A stretch of DNA of 64,000 bases from an uncultured Bacteroidaceae bacterium (lineage in GTDB: Bacteria; Bacteroidota; Bacteroidia; Bacteroidales; Bacteroidaceae): the NCBI GenBank assembly GCA_944321635.1, contig CALULY010000010.1, positions 35,930 to 99,929 of the forward strand, read 5' to 3'. The notes under the pieces are model-generated. The model was not told the origin of the DNA. It did not search any database and saw only the letters and a list, made by a program, of their open reading frames with translations. A program made the position numbers and the translations under genes. Position 1 is the first letter of the stretch; the number at the start of each line of letters is the position of its first letter. This document shows, in pieces, positions 54,569-62,499 of this stretch.

Positions 54569-54601
54569 GTTGGAGCGGAATGTGCAAAACACCTACATTT
54601 G
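54569..54601 (+). promoter_or_regulatory. Alkaline phosphatase promoter
   Basis: GTTG at 54569-54572, 21-base spacer, TACATTTG at 54594-54601; about 22 bases before the ATG at 54624. Confidence 0.6.
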
Positions 54602-54623
54602 CGCGACCAACATCTGATTGACA

Positions 54624-56030
54624 ATGAACAAACGTTATCTCATCCTGATCTTGGCCCTTGCGCTGTGCGTGGCGCAGACGGCGGCTAAAAATCTGAAATA
54701 TGTATTCCTCTTCATCGGCGACGGCATGGGTATGGCACAAGTGGACGGCACGGAGATGTTCCTCGGCGAGAGCGACGGCATCATCGGGACACGCTGCCTG
54801 TGCTTCACCCAGTTTCCCGTGGCGACGATGGTCACGACGCACTCGGCGACCAACTCAGTGACCGACTCGGCAGCCGGAGGCACGGCAATCGCCTGCGGGG
54901 CGAAGACAGCCAACCACCTCATCGGCATGGCGGCAGACACCACCACGGTGCTGGCCAGCATCGCCGAGCGTGCCAAGCGCAGCGGGTGCCGCGTCGGCAT
55001 AGTGACGAGCGTGAGCATCGACCACGCCACGCCGGCGGCATTCTACGCCCACCAGCCCGACCGCGACATGTATTACGAGATAGGCTGCCAGCTGCCGCTC
55101 TCGGGATTCGACTTCTTCGCAGGGGCGGGCTTCCTCGACCCCTATGGCAAGGATGCCAAGGAGGCGGGCAAGTCCGTCTTTGACCTGATGGACGAACACG
55201 GCTACACGCTATGCCTCGGGTTGGACGAATATGAAGACGCACAAACAGACGGCAAGGTGGTCGTCCTCAGCAAAGACCCGCAAGCCAAAGCCATCACCTC
55301 GGCCATCGACCGCCGCCCGGGCGACATGACGCTGCGCCAGATGACAGAGGCGGCTGTCGAGACACTGGCACGCGGCGGCGACAAGGGATTCTTCCTCATG
55401 GTCGAGGGCGGCAAGATTGACTGGTCGTGCCACTCCAATGACGCGGGGGCTGTCTTCCGCGAGGTGCAAGACCTCGACTCGGCCGTGCAGGTGGCCTACG
55501 ACTTCTACCTCCGGCACCCGGACGAGACGGCAATCATCGTCACCGCCGACCACGAGACGGGCGGCCTGGCACTCGGCGACGGGCCGTATGTCCTCGGGCT
55601 GAAAGCATACGCCGGCCAACGGCTCTCTGTCGAACAGCTCTCCGCACGCCTGACCGACCTGCGCAACAACTCGGCCACCACCCCTGATTGGGAAACCGTC
55701 AAAGACATCCTCCGTGCCGAACTCGGATTCTGGGACACCGTGGGACTGACAGCGGATGAGGAAGACATGCTCAAGGACGAGTACCACGAACTCTTTGTCG
55801 CACACCACGACAACGAGGAGGAGACCCTCTATGCCACCAATGCGCACTTTGCCGCCGTGGCGATAAGACTGCTCGACAGCAAGGCGCACGTCAACTGGGC
55901 CAGCACGGGGCACTCGGCAGGATATGTCCCGCTCTTCGCCATCGGACGCGGGACGGAAGCATTCTCGCACAAGACCGACAACACGCAGATAGCCCCGACA
56001 CTCGCCCGCCTGGCAGGCTACGCCGAGTGA
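54624..56030 (+). CDS. Alkaline phosphatase
   Basis: Releases phosphate from monoesters in the periplasm using zinc and magnesium. The 468 residues have a signal peptide (LALALCVAQTAA), the metal motif LFIGDGMGMAQ (D33), the phospho-serine motif VTDSAAGGTA (S82) and metal ligands ADHETGG and HSAGYVPLFAIG. A TTG at 54618 is in frame, but the ATG at 54624 (MNKRYLILIL) is preferred. Own promoter; no phosphate transport genes are adjacent. Confidence 0.93.
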   Translation: MNKRYLILILALALCVAQTAAKNLKYVFLFIGDGMGMAQVDGTEMFLGESDGIIGTRCLCFTQFPVATMVTTHSATNSVTDSAAGGTAIACGAKTANHLIGMAADTTTVLASIAERAKRSGCRVGIVTSVSIDHATPAAFYAHQPDRDMYYEIGCQLPLSGFDFFAGAGFLDPYGKDAKEAGKSVFDLMDEHGYTLCLGLDEYEDAQTDGKVVVLSKDPQAKAITSAIDRRPGDMTLRQMTEAAVETLARGGDKGFFLMVEGGKIDWSCHSNDAGAVFREVQDLDSAVQVAYDFYLRHPDETAIIVTADHETGGLALGDGPYVLGLKAYAGQRLSVEQLSARLTDLRNNSATTPDWETVKDILRAELGFWDTVGLTADEEDMLKDEYHELFVAHHDNEEETLYATNAHFAAVAIRLLDSKAHVNWASTGHSAGYVPLFAIGRGTEAFSHKTDNTQIAPTLARLAGYAE

Positions 56031-56056
56031 GAGACCCGCACATTGTGTGGCACGAG

Positions 56057-56130
56057 GTGCTTTGTAAGTCGAACTAACAATCTTTGTAAGTCCCAGTAAC
56101 AACCTTTGTAAGTCGAACTAACAAAGCACC
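56057..56130. repeat. 22-bp triple-unit element, site 3
   Basis: Three exact-length 22-bp units at 56060, 56082 and 56104, each CTTTGTAAGTC followed by four variable bases and TAACAA. Perfect 10-base inverted ends GGTGCTTTGT / ACAAAGCACC. Between convergent genes. Confidence 0.9.
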
Positions 56131-56311
56131 CCAAAATCGTGGAGCACCGAGCCACGTCCGTGGGACACCGTGACAACGTGGCGGCAACTGCCTGACATGA
56201 TGCATCCGACTGCCGTAAAATTGGCGGGCAATGGTGCATTTTCCTGATACAAAGGAAAAATAATGCCGATTCACCTTTTATTTATACAAGCTCACTGTTC
56301 ATGTTGAGACA

Positions 56312-56366
56312 AAAAAGTCCCGCCTATCGGTGGGCACTGTGTGTGCGTCACGTAAAGGCGGGACTT
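56312..56366 (-). terminator. Terminator of the GNAT remnant
   Basis: On the minus strand AGTCCCGCCT / AGGCGGGACT encloses a 31-base interior and is followed by a run of six T residues. Located just downstream of the truncated GNAT gene. Confidence 0.7.
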
Positions 56367-56402
56367 GCGTAAATCGCAATCTTCGTGTTTGTATCTATCA
56401 GC

Positions 56403-56840
56403 CTAATCGGCAATGTCGTTGAGGTCGAAGTAAAGCAGGCGGGTGTCAGCCCCCTGATCTTCCACCGTCAGCGGCACGAAGTTTTGTTTGAAATAGAATG
56501 GAATGGCAGCCGCGTAAGCGTCCACGGTCAGGAAGCGGCAACCCGTCTTGTTGTCGGCGAGGAAGAAGCTCTTGATGGCTCTTATCATAAACTCCCCAAT
56601 ATGTTGCCCTTTCAATTCCTGGCTTACCGCCAAACGACAGATTTTCGCCGCAGGATAACTTTTCAGGCGTTTCTCGTTGACAAAGCGATGCTTGCGGAAA
56701 CGATTGAATTCCGTCTTATTGGGGAAGTCAGTTGTTGATACGCGGTCGTTTGCCAAACTGAAATAAGCGGCGATATGCTGATGGTTTTCATCATCTACTG
56801 CCTCAAACACATACGTAACAGCCAAAAGTGCTTGGCGATA
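56403..56840 (-). pseudogene. 5'-truncated GNAT acetyltransferase
   Basis: The recognisable part reads from about YRQALLAVTYVFEAVDD to TRLLYFDLNDIAD (about 145 residues) and has the GNAT acetyl-CoA region (AKICRLAVSQELKGQHIGEF, NKTGCRFLTVDAY). Upstream of 56840 the frame continues to an ATG at 56993, but that part is antisense to the fimbrillin start and matches nothing. The acetyltransferase appears to have lost its N-terminal part where the fimbrillin gene now begins. Expression from an internal GTG or TTG is possible but would give a partial domain. Confidence 0.55.
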
Positions 56841-56890
56841 GAGATTTGAAACATTTAAAATAGATTGATAATAATGTAAAACATATAAGT

Positions 56891-58075
56891 ATGAGACAAT
56901 TGAAACATATTTGGATGGCGTTTGCGGTGGCTCTGTTCGCCGCTTCTTGCAGCCAGGACGAGCTGCTGGAGGATGGCGGTATCGAGGAGGCACCTGTCAC
57001 CTTCACCGCCACGGTGGATTATGCCATCGAAACACAGGGTGACGATGCAGCAGGAAATATGAAACAGGCTGCCACACGCGCCACATCCACCGAGGATGAT
57101 GCCCCCAGTCGTTTCTATGCGCAGGCCGTTTCCAACGGGACGCTTTCCAATGTGGTTGCAGGCACAAAGAATGACGATGGCACCTACTCTTTTACGTTCC
57201 AAGTGGCCAAGGACACGGAGTATGAATATATGTTTTGGGCGGACAATGCCACCACTGACGATGAACTTACCGACCTTCGGAGCGTATCATACACGATGGG
57301 TGACATCGCTTTCGCGGCCAAAGAGCAGGGTACACCGGAAACAGTCAATAAAGACGTTAAGCTACAGCACGTTGTGGCAAAAGTGACGTTAAAGACCACT
57401 ACCGATATCACTTTTGGAGACAGTCGCACTATCAGCCTGTCCGCTTCGTGCGCGTCCACATATAACGTACAAACACCTTCCGCTTCGAGTTTTGAAGACA
57501 AAAGTATCTCCAAGGAAATGACAGATGCAAGTCTTGCCGCAAACAGCGAAGTGCTGACAACCTACACCATCCCCAATCCGGACGACAAGGCAGTCACATT
57601 CAGCGCACACGACTTGGCGCAGACTATTGACGTTGTCCCCCTCGTAGCCAATACGAATGTCACTTTGCAAGGCGACTTGTCAGCAAGCAATTCTAAATGG
57701 GGAGCGACAAGTAAATATGTACAGAAGCAAATTGACTACTTTTTCAAAGATGCAGATGGTACGTCCATAGGTATCCTGGAGAACGGTGTCTATAAATTTT
57801 ATTTGTCAAAAGAAAACATGGCAGATTTAGAAGCGGTTTTAAGTGCTATTTTTCGTAAAAACGTAGAACTTAACCTTACAAGTGGTGGCACTATTTTCGA
57901 GGAAGTCTTGGATAATGACTATACTTTTACAATAAAAAATCAAAATTTTAGTGAGTATTTAGATGTTTTAATAAACAACAACTCAATCTATCAAATTATA
58001 TATAATATTTATCACGAGGATTTCTATACAGATTTTTCAGCCATTTCAGATAAATTGAATCAACCAACTGAATAA
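56891..58075 (+). CDS. Fimbrillin-like surface lipoprotein 1
   Basis: 394 residues with a lipoprotein signal (FAVALFAASCSQDE, Cys20). The N-terminal domain has the TRATSTEDDAPSRFYAQ and YEYMFWADN blocks and a VKLQHVVAKVTL strand, as in Bacteroidales fimbrillin-like families (DUF6562/FimB-Mfa2 type). The last third (about 285-394) is AT-rich and unlike its paralogues. First of three related genes at 56.9, 58.2 and 60.1 kb. Probably displayed on the cell surface; fibre assembly role inferred. Confidence 0.75.
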   Translation: MRQLKHIWMAFAVALFAASCSQDELLEDGGIEEAPVTFTATVDYAIETQGDDAAGNMKQAATRATSTEDDAPSRFYAQAVSNGTLSNVVAGTKNDDGTYSFTFQVAKDTEYEYMFWADNATTDDELTDLRSVSYTMGDIAFAAKEQGTPETVNKDVKLQHVVAKVTLKTTTDITFGDSRTISLSASCASTYNVQTPSASSFEDKSISKEMTDASLAANSEVLTTYTIPNPDDKAVTFSAHDLAQTIDVVPLVANTNVTLQGDLSASNSKWGATSKYVQKQIDYFFKDADGTSIGILENGVYKFYLSKENMADLEAVLSAIFRKNVELNLTSGGTIFEEVLDNDYTFTIKNQNFSEYLDVLINNNSIYQIIYNIYHEDFYTDFSAISDKLNQPTE

Positions 58076-58186
58076 GTATACACAAACAAGCGAAGATGTG
58101 AGGCAAACTGCACTCATAGCCAACCGCTTCCAATGGCATTCGCCATATAAAACCAACGTGACGACGATTTGTTGACAAATAAAAAA

Positions 58187-59125
58187 ATGATGAACAAGAA
58201 AGCAACAGTTTTGATGTTGGCGACCGCAGCGTTGCTGGCATCCTGCAGCCAAGACGACGCGCTGCAAAACACAGTGAACAACAACGAGGGTCTGAAGCCG
58301 ATGACCATCACCGCCTCCCTGCCCACGGACGGGATGCAGACACGCGCCCAGGCAGAGGGCGATGCCGCCGCTGCGCGCTGCTACGTGCAGATACTCAAAG
58401 GCGATGGCACGGAATTGGAGGACAACAATTCCGATGTGAAAAAAATGACACTTTCACCAGACGGCACTTTCACCACCACGGTGTACCTCAATGAGGGCGC
58501 AACCTACGACTTCCTCTTCTGGGCGAACACGGAAGCTGACGGGACTGCCGCTCCGGCCGATTTGCAAGCCGTGGATTACACTAATGGGCAGACCATCGCA
58601 TGGGCAGGAAATGACTTGGATAAGCAGTGGAGCGCGAATGGCATAAACGTGACATTAAGCCATGTCGTTTCCCGTATGACCGTGATGACGGAATCTAAGT
58701 TCGAGGCCAGTGACGCATGGCCGCTTACCGTCACCGTGCCGACCGTGTACAACAAGTACAACGTGGCAGAGGGAAAAGTAGTGGCAGGGACGACTGTAGC
58801 CAACGGCTACACGTTTGAGGCCGCCAACAGGACTTATAATAATGGTGACGAAGTAGGCCATTTCTACGTCTTGGGCGACGGCAGCACACAGAAACTTGCC
58901 TTGCATTACGACGGTCCGTTAGAAAATCCGGCCATTGACATCCCTGAAGTACCTGTTTCAGCCAACACCCACATCACGCTGACGAGCGACATCTACCACG
59001 CCGGACTGGTTGAGGGCAATATCACGGCCACAGTGAGCACGGATTGGGGCTATGAAGAAACGGAAGACTTTGGCTCTGACCCCACCATCTCCGAATGGGG
59101 AGACGGCGGCCACACTGGCTATTGA
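58187..59125 (+). CDS. Fimbrillin-like surface lipoprotein 2
   Basis: 312 residues from ATG 58187 (or 58190), with signal ALLASCSQDD (Cys20). Shares the CYVQILKGDG, YDFLFWAN, LSHVVSRMTV and PVSANTHITLTSDI blocks with the flanking paralogues. Ends EWGDGGHTGY with no extra domain. A TTG-initiated longer frame from 58169 is ignored. The stretch GCCATATAAA occurs just upstream, as it does before the third gene. Confidence 0.75.
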   Translation: MMNKKATVLMLATAALLASCSQDDALQNTVNNNEGLKPMTITASLPTDGMQTRAQAEGDAAAARCYVQILKGDGTELEDNNSDVKKMTLSPDGTFTTTVYLNEGATYDFLFWANTEADGTAAPADLQAVDYTNGQTIAWAGNDLDKQWSANGINVTLSHVVSRMTVMTESKFEASDAWPLTVTVPTVYNKYNVAEGKVVAGTTVANGYTFEAANRTYNNGDEVGHFYVLGDGSTQKLALHYDGPLENPAIDIPEVPVSANTHITLTSDIYHAGLVEGNITATVSTDWGYEETEDFGSDPTISEWGDGGHTGY

Positions 59126-59241
59126 TGGGGAAGCGAACTAGCTGATCCTGTCAGCGTAAAAGGAGACTAAAAAAACAGATAAAATACAAGTGTTCTTTGA
59201 AAGATTTTGTGTAGAAAGGGGATTGTTTTGCCCAATGTAAC

Positions 59242-59249
59242 TAACTTTG
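59242..59249 (+). promoter_or_regulatory. -7 box of the small-protein/GNAT pair
   Basis: TAACTTTG, 28 bases before the ATG at 59277. No good -33 box at 19-21 bases. Confidence 0.5.
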
Positions 59250-59276
59250 CATTTGTAAACTATAATGCAGAAAATC

Positions 59277-59435
59277 ATGGCATTAGAAATTAAAGCAATC
59301 CCCACGCTGAAAGGCAAGGAAGCTGAACGCTTCGTGAAAGAGGCGGACAAGGCTTACCAGAGCAAAGAGAAAACTGATTTCAGCAAGCAGGTGAAGATAG
59401 CCCGTGCCATATTGAGAAAAGCCAATATGCTGTAA
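59277..59435 (+). CDS. Small protein preceding GNAT (putative antitoxin)
   Basis: 52 residues, MALEIKAIPTLKGKEAERFV at the start and QVKIARAILRKANML at the end; helical, highly charged, no signal. It ends two bases before the GNAT start, so both are one transcript. Similar short proteins precede this GNAT type in Bacteroidetes as I recall. By position it may be an antitoxin, but it does not look like the DUF1778/ribbon-helix-helix antitoxins of known GNAT systems, so that is an inference. Confidence 0.7.
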   Translation: MALEIKAIPTLKGKEAERFVKEADKAYQSKEKTDFSKQVKIARAILRKANML

Positions 59436-59437
59436 GC

Positions 59438-60040
59438 ATGGGATTCCTGTTAGACGAATGCAGCTTCTCACCGTTAGACGAGGCAGTCATCGCGGAATGC
59501 CGCCCTTTCTCGTGTGGCAACGCCGACTTGGACGAGTTTTTCCAGCATGACGCCCCGCTTTACAGCAAGCAGATGCTGGGTAAGAGCTATTGCTTCAGGT
59601 TGGACAAGGACTCTTCTGTCATTGTCTGCGCTTTCACGCTTTCCAACGACAGCATCCGCGTGGATATGTTGCCGAACAGCAGGGAAAAGAAAGTGCGGAA
59701 GAACATCCCGCGTTCCAAACAGATGCGCCGCTATCCGGGTGTGCTGATTGGACGGTTAGGCATCAACGTGGACTTCGCCCATCGCGGCATAGGCAGCGAG
59801 CTGATGGAGTTCATCAAGTCGTGGTTCTTGGATGCCGGCAACAAGACAGGATGCCGCTTCCTTATCGTGGATGCCTACAACGAGGAGATACCGTTGGGGT
59901 ATTACCAAAAGAACGGCTTTGCCTTCTTGTTTTCCAGCGAGAGCCAGGAAGCGGAGAATACCGGTTTTGACAAGGACACGAAACTGCGGACGCGGCTGAT
60001 GTACTTTGACTTGATTTCGTTGGTCGGTGAACAAGAGTGA
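59438..60040 (+). CDS. GNAT-family N-acetyltransferase (possible toxin)
   Basis: 200 residues. Acetyl-CoA domain: VLIGRLGINVDFAHRGIGSELM (about 107-128; motif A), then FLIVDAYNEEIPLGYYQKNG (motif B) and a C-terminal YFDLISL strand. The N-terminal CGNADLDEFFQHDA is common to GNAT toxins of toxin-antitoxin systems that acetylate aminoacyl-tRNA. Two bases behind the 52-residue protein. Its 3' end is close to the third fimbrillin gene. An ordinary acetyltransferase cannot be excluded. Confidence 0.82.
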   Translation: MGFLLDECSFSPLDEAVIAECRPFSCGNADLDEFFQHDAPLYSKQMLGKSYCFRLDKDSSVIVCAFTLSNDSIRVDMLPNSREKKVRKNIPRSKQMRRYPGVLIGRLGINVDFAHRGIGSELMEFIKSWFLDAGNKTGCRFLIVDAYNEEIPLGYYQKNGFAFLFSSESQEAENTGFDKDTKLRTRLMYFDLISLVGEQE

Positions 60041-60131
60041 CAGCGAAATCTTCTGTCCCACAAAGACACTCCCTTTTCTACACGATTTCTTTCATCGCCA
60101 CGCTTGTTGCCATATAAAGACAACAAGAACG

Positions 60132-61184
60132 ATGAACAACATCAAACGAAACATTTTCCTGATGCTGGCAGCCGCCGTGCTGCTGGCATCCTGCAGCCAG
60201 GACGAAGTGATGACGGACACGGGGCATGACGGCCTCGTGCCCGTCACCCTCTCTGCTGCCGTTGGCAATGGCGTGCAGACGCGCGCCACCCCTGACGGCG
60301 AGGCAAAGCGTTGCAAGATACAAATCCTCGAAAAGAACGGAGAGGGATGGCAAAACGCCGTAGGAGTTGAAACGAATCCTATTGATATGGAACAAGACGT
60401 GGATAACCCTGCGCGGTTTACCCTTACCGGCGTTATGCTGAACCCGGATAAAGAATACACCTTCCTCTTTTGGGCTGACGAGGACAAGGATTCCTACGAT
60501 GCCAGCGATTTAGAGAATGTCAAAATCGTAAATGGTAATGCAACGAATATAGCTTGGCAGGGAAAAGCGGAGTGGAAAAAAGATATGCCCACGACCATCA
60601 CTGCCGAACTCACCCACGCCGTTGCGAAAGTGACCCTGAATTCCACAACTGTCGTGGAAAGCGGACGACCATTTGTCCTTTCCAACCTGACGGAATACAA
60701 TGGCTTCGATGTGATGAATGGCACGGCAAATGGTGAAATCGTCACTCCCGAACATAAAGGCACCGACACTGGTGCTTCGGGCGATTTGCTATCTTTCTAT
60801 GCCTTGGTAACAGGTGAAAACCAAGAACTCAAGCTCACTTCCGGGGAAGGCGGCGGCGTGGTGTCCATTCCGAATGTGCCACTCGCCCCGAATACGCACG
60901 TCATCCTGAAAGGCGATGTGCAGGGTGCCGGATGGACCACGGTCAACTTCACGGCAAGCATCGACGGAAATTGGGACAACACGGCAACAGAAATCATCGG
61001 ACTGGAGATCGCCGATGACGGCACATACATCGTGTCTTCTCCTGCGGCCTTGCAGGCTTGGGCGACAGCCGTACAAAGCAATCCGTCATTGAACTGCACC
61101 CTCGCCGACAACATCACCCTGTCCGAAGCTTACAGATGGCGGAAGCAATTGGACAACCGTAGGAAATTTTGCGGGCACTTTTGA
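60132..61184 (+). CDS. Fimbrillin-like lipoprotein 3, N-terminal part (frameshifted)
   Basis: 350 residues from the ATG at 60132 to a stop at 61184; the longer frame from 60027 overlaps the GNAT gene and is ignored. Signal AAAVLLASCSQDE (Cys21) and fimbrillin-like blocks (YTFLFWADED, LTHAVAKVTL, PLAPNTHVILKGDV) are followed by the linker DDGTYIVSSPAALQAWATAV that opens GLUG proteins. The frame is lost near 61115-61135; the sequence continues in the +1 frame (GGSNWTTVGNFAGTFDGAG) into the GLUG region. Disrupted gene or sequencing error. Confidence 0.75.
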   Translation: MNNIKRNIFLMLAAAVLLASCSQDEVMTDTGHDGLVPVTLSAAVGNGVQTRATPDGEAKRCKIQILEKNGEGWQNAVGVETNPIDMEQDVDNPARFTLTGVMLNPDKEYTFLFWADEDKDSYDASDLENVKIVNGNATNIAWQGKAEWKKDMPTTITAELTHAVAKVTLNSTTVVESGRPFVLSNLTEYNGFDVMNGTANGEIVTPEHKGTDTGASGDLLSFYALVTGENQELKLTSGEGGGVVSIPNVPLAPNTHVILKGDVQGAGWTTVNFTASIDGNWDNTATEIIGLEIADDGTYIVSSPAALQAWATAVQSNPSLNCTLADNITLSEAYRWRKQLDNRRKFCGHF

Positions 61185-62070
61185 CGGCGCAGGGCACACC
61201 ATCACAGGCTTGACGGGTACAGCGGGTTTCTTCGACAAGATAGATATAAATGGTGTAGTGAAGAATCTGAATTTGGAAAACGTAGAGATAACAACAAGCG
61301 GTTGTGGTGCAATAGCAAGAGAAAGCTCCGGAACTATCACCGCTTGTTCGGTAAAAGGTTCTGTAGAGGGTTCTTCTAATTCAACCGCTCAGGGTGTCGG
61401 CGGTATAGTGGGATACAACAATGCAGGCACTGTTTCCGGCTGTTCGATGGAGGGCACTGTGACAAATTCAGGAATGTATGTAGGCGGAATAGTTGGACTA
61501 TGTTATAATGGGAGTGTTATCGATTGCCATTTTTCCGCCACGGTTACAGGTACAGCTGATGTTGGTGGCGTTGTAGGGAAGCAATACGGGATTAACGCTA
61601 AAGTTATTGCCTCTTCTTCCACTGGCGATGTAACCGCCACGAGAACCAACGATAATTCTTATGTCGGCGGAGTGGTAGGACATGCCAATGGTGGTTTCAT
61701 TATTTGCTGCTATGCCACAGGTGACATAAGCGGGCAACATCAGCAGGTCGACGGTGTGGTTGGTTATAACGCTAGTACCATCATCGCCTGTTATCATGCA
61801 GAAGGTAACGTTTCCGGAACAGACCACGTTGGTGGAGTGGTCGGCTATAACGGCCGTAGTACCATAACCGCTTGCTACTGGAATAATGACGTGGATAATG
61901 GAATCGGTACCGATGAAACCAATGTCGGCGAAGCCACGAAAGTGGACGGCAACTGGACGGATGTCGTAACCGCGATGAACGCCGCCCTGGCTGATTATGA
62001 TTGGGAGTGGAGTCTTGATACTACTAATCCCGATGCGTTGCCGACACCGGTAAAGAAAGAGACAAATTGA
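61139..62070 (+). CDS. GLUG-repeat C-terminal part of fimbrillin-like lipoprotein 3 (frameshifted)
   Basis: Continuation in another frame of the gene that begins at 60132. From about 61138 it reads GGSNWTTVGNFAGTFDGAGH, then at least five GLUG-type repeats of about 20-30 residues with GGIVGYNN, GGIVGLC, GGVVGKQ, GGVVGHA and GGVVGYNG cores, and ends PTPVKKETN. GLUG repeats form extracellular beta-structure in surface adhesins. There is no start of its own (a TTG at 61210 is not credible), so it is expressed only if the frameshift is absent or bypassed. Confidence 0.72.
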
Positions 62071-62082
62071 TTTTGAGGCGTT

Positions 62083-62235
62083 ATGAGAAAGCTCATTGAA
62101 AGAATGGTGTTCTACATCCGCTATGAAATGACCGAAGATGTCAAGGCGCGGATTGAAATGGGCATATTGTGCGGAGTAATGCTCATCGCTCTCGGCGTGT
62201 TTGGCTACAGCCTGTACGTCTTATATCGTCAATAG
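62083..62235 (+). CDS. Small single-pass membrane protein
   Basis: 50 residues: a charged start (MRKLIERMVFYIRYEMTEDV), then one hydrophobic span (GILCGVMLIALGVFGYSLYV) and a short YRQ tail. It begins 12 bases after the GLUG gene stop and ends 20-odd bases before a hairpin, so it looks like the last gene of the fimbrillin transcript. Not recognised; no function proposed. Confidence 0.6.
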   Translation: MRKLIERMVFYIRYEMTEDVKARIEMGILCGVMLIALGVFGYSLYVLYRQ

Positions 62236-62258
62236 CAGCAGATAACTTTCCTGGCGAA

Positions 62259-62289
62259 TGACATATCCCCCACCCCGGCGGATATGTCA
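62259..62289 (+). terminator. Hairpin ending the fimbrillin cluster
   Basis: Stem GACATATCC / GGATATGTC around a C/G-rich loop, about 25 bases after the small membrane protein; T run is absent. Confidence 0.6.
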
Positions 62290-62463
62290 TCCGCCAGCCA
62301 TGAGCATAAGGATTTGCAATCCTCTGAACATCCGCACCATCAACAATAGGATTACAAACAGACAAATTTCAGCGAAAATGACGATAGGTGCACCGATGAC
62401 AATCCGTCTACGGGAAAATTGCCGATGCAAGTCGTGATACGCCGCGCATTGAGGTAAAATGTC

Positions 62464-62471
62464 TAATTTTG
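62464..62471 (+). promoter_or_regulatory. mnmE -7 box
   Basis: TAATTTTG matches TAnnTTTG and lies 28 bases before the mnmE ATG. No -33 match at standard spacing. Confidence 0.5.
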
Positions 62472-62499
62472 CGGCACTGTACATAATTAAAAAAACACA

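Noticed and set aside
55209..56102. 297-codon antisense frame over alkaline phosphatase
   Set aside because: The sense strand has signal peptide and all metal and active-site motifs of alkaline phosphatase; the antisense product has no features.
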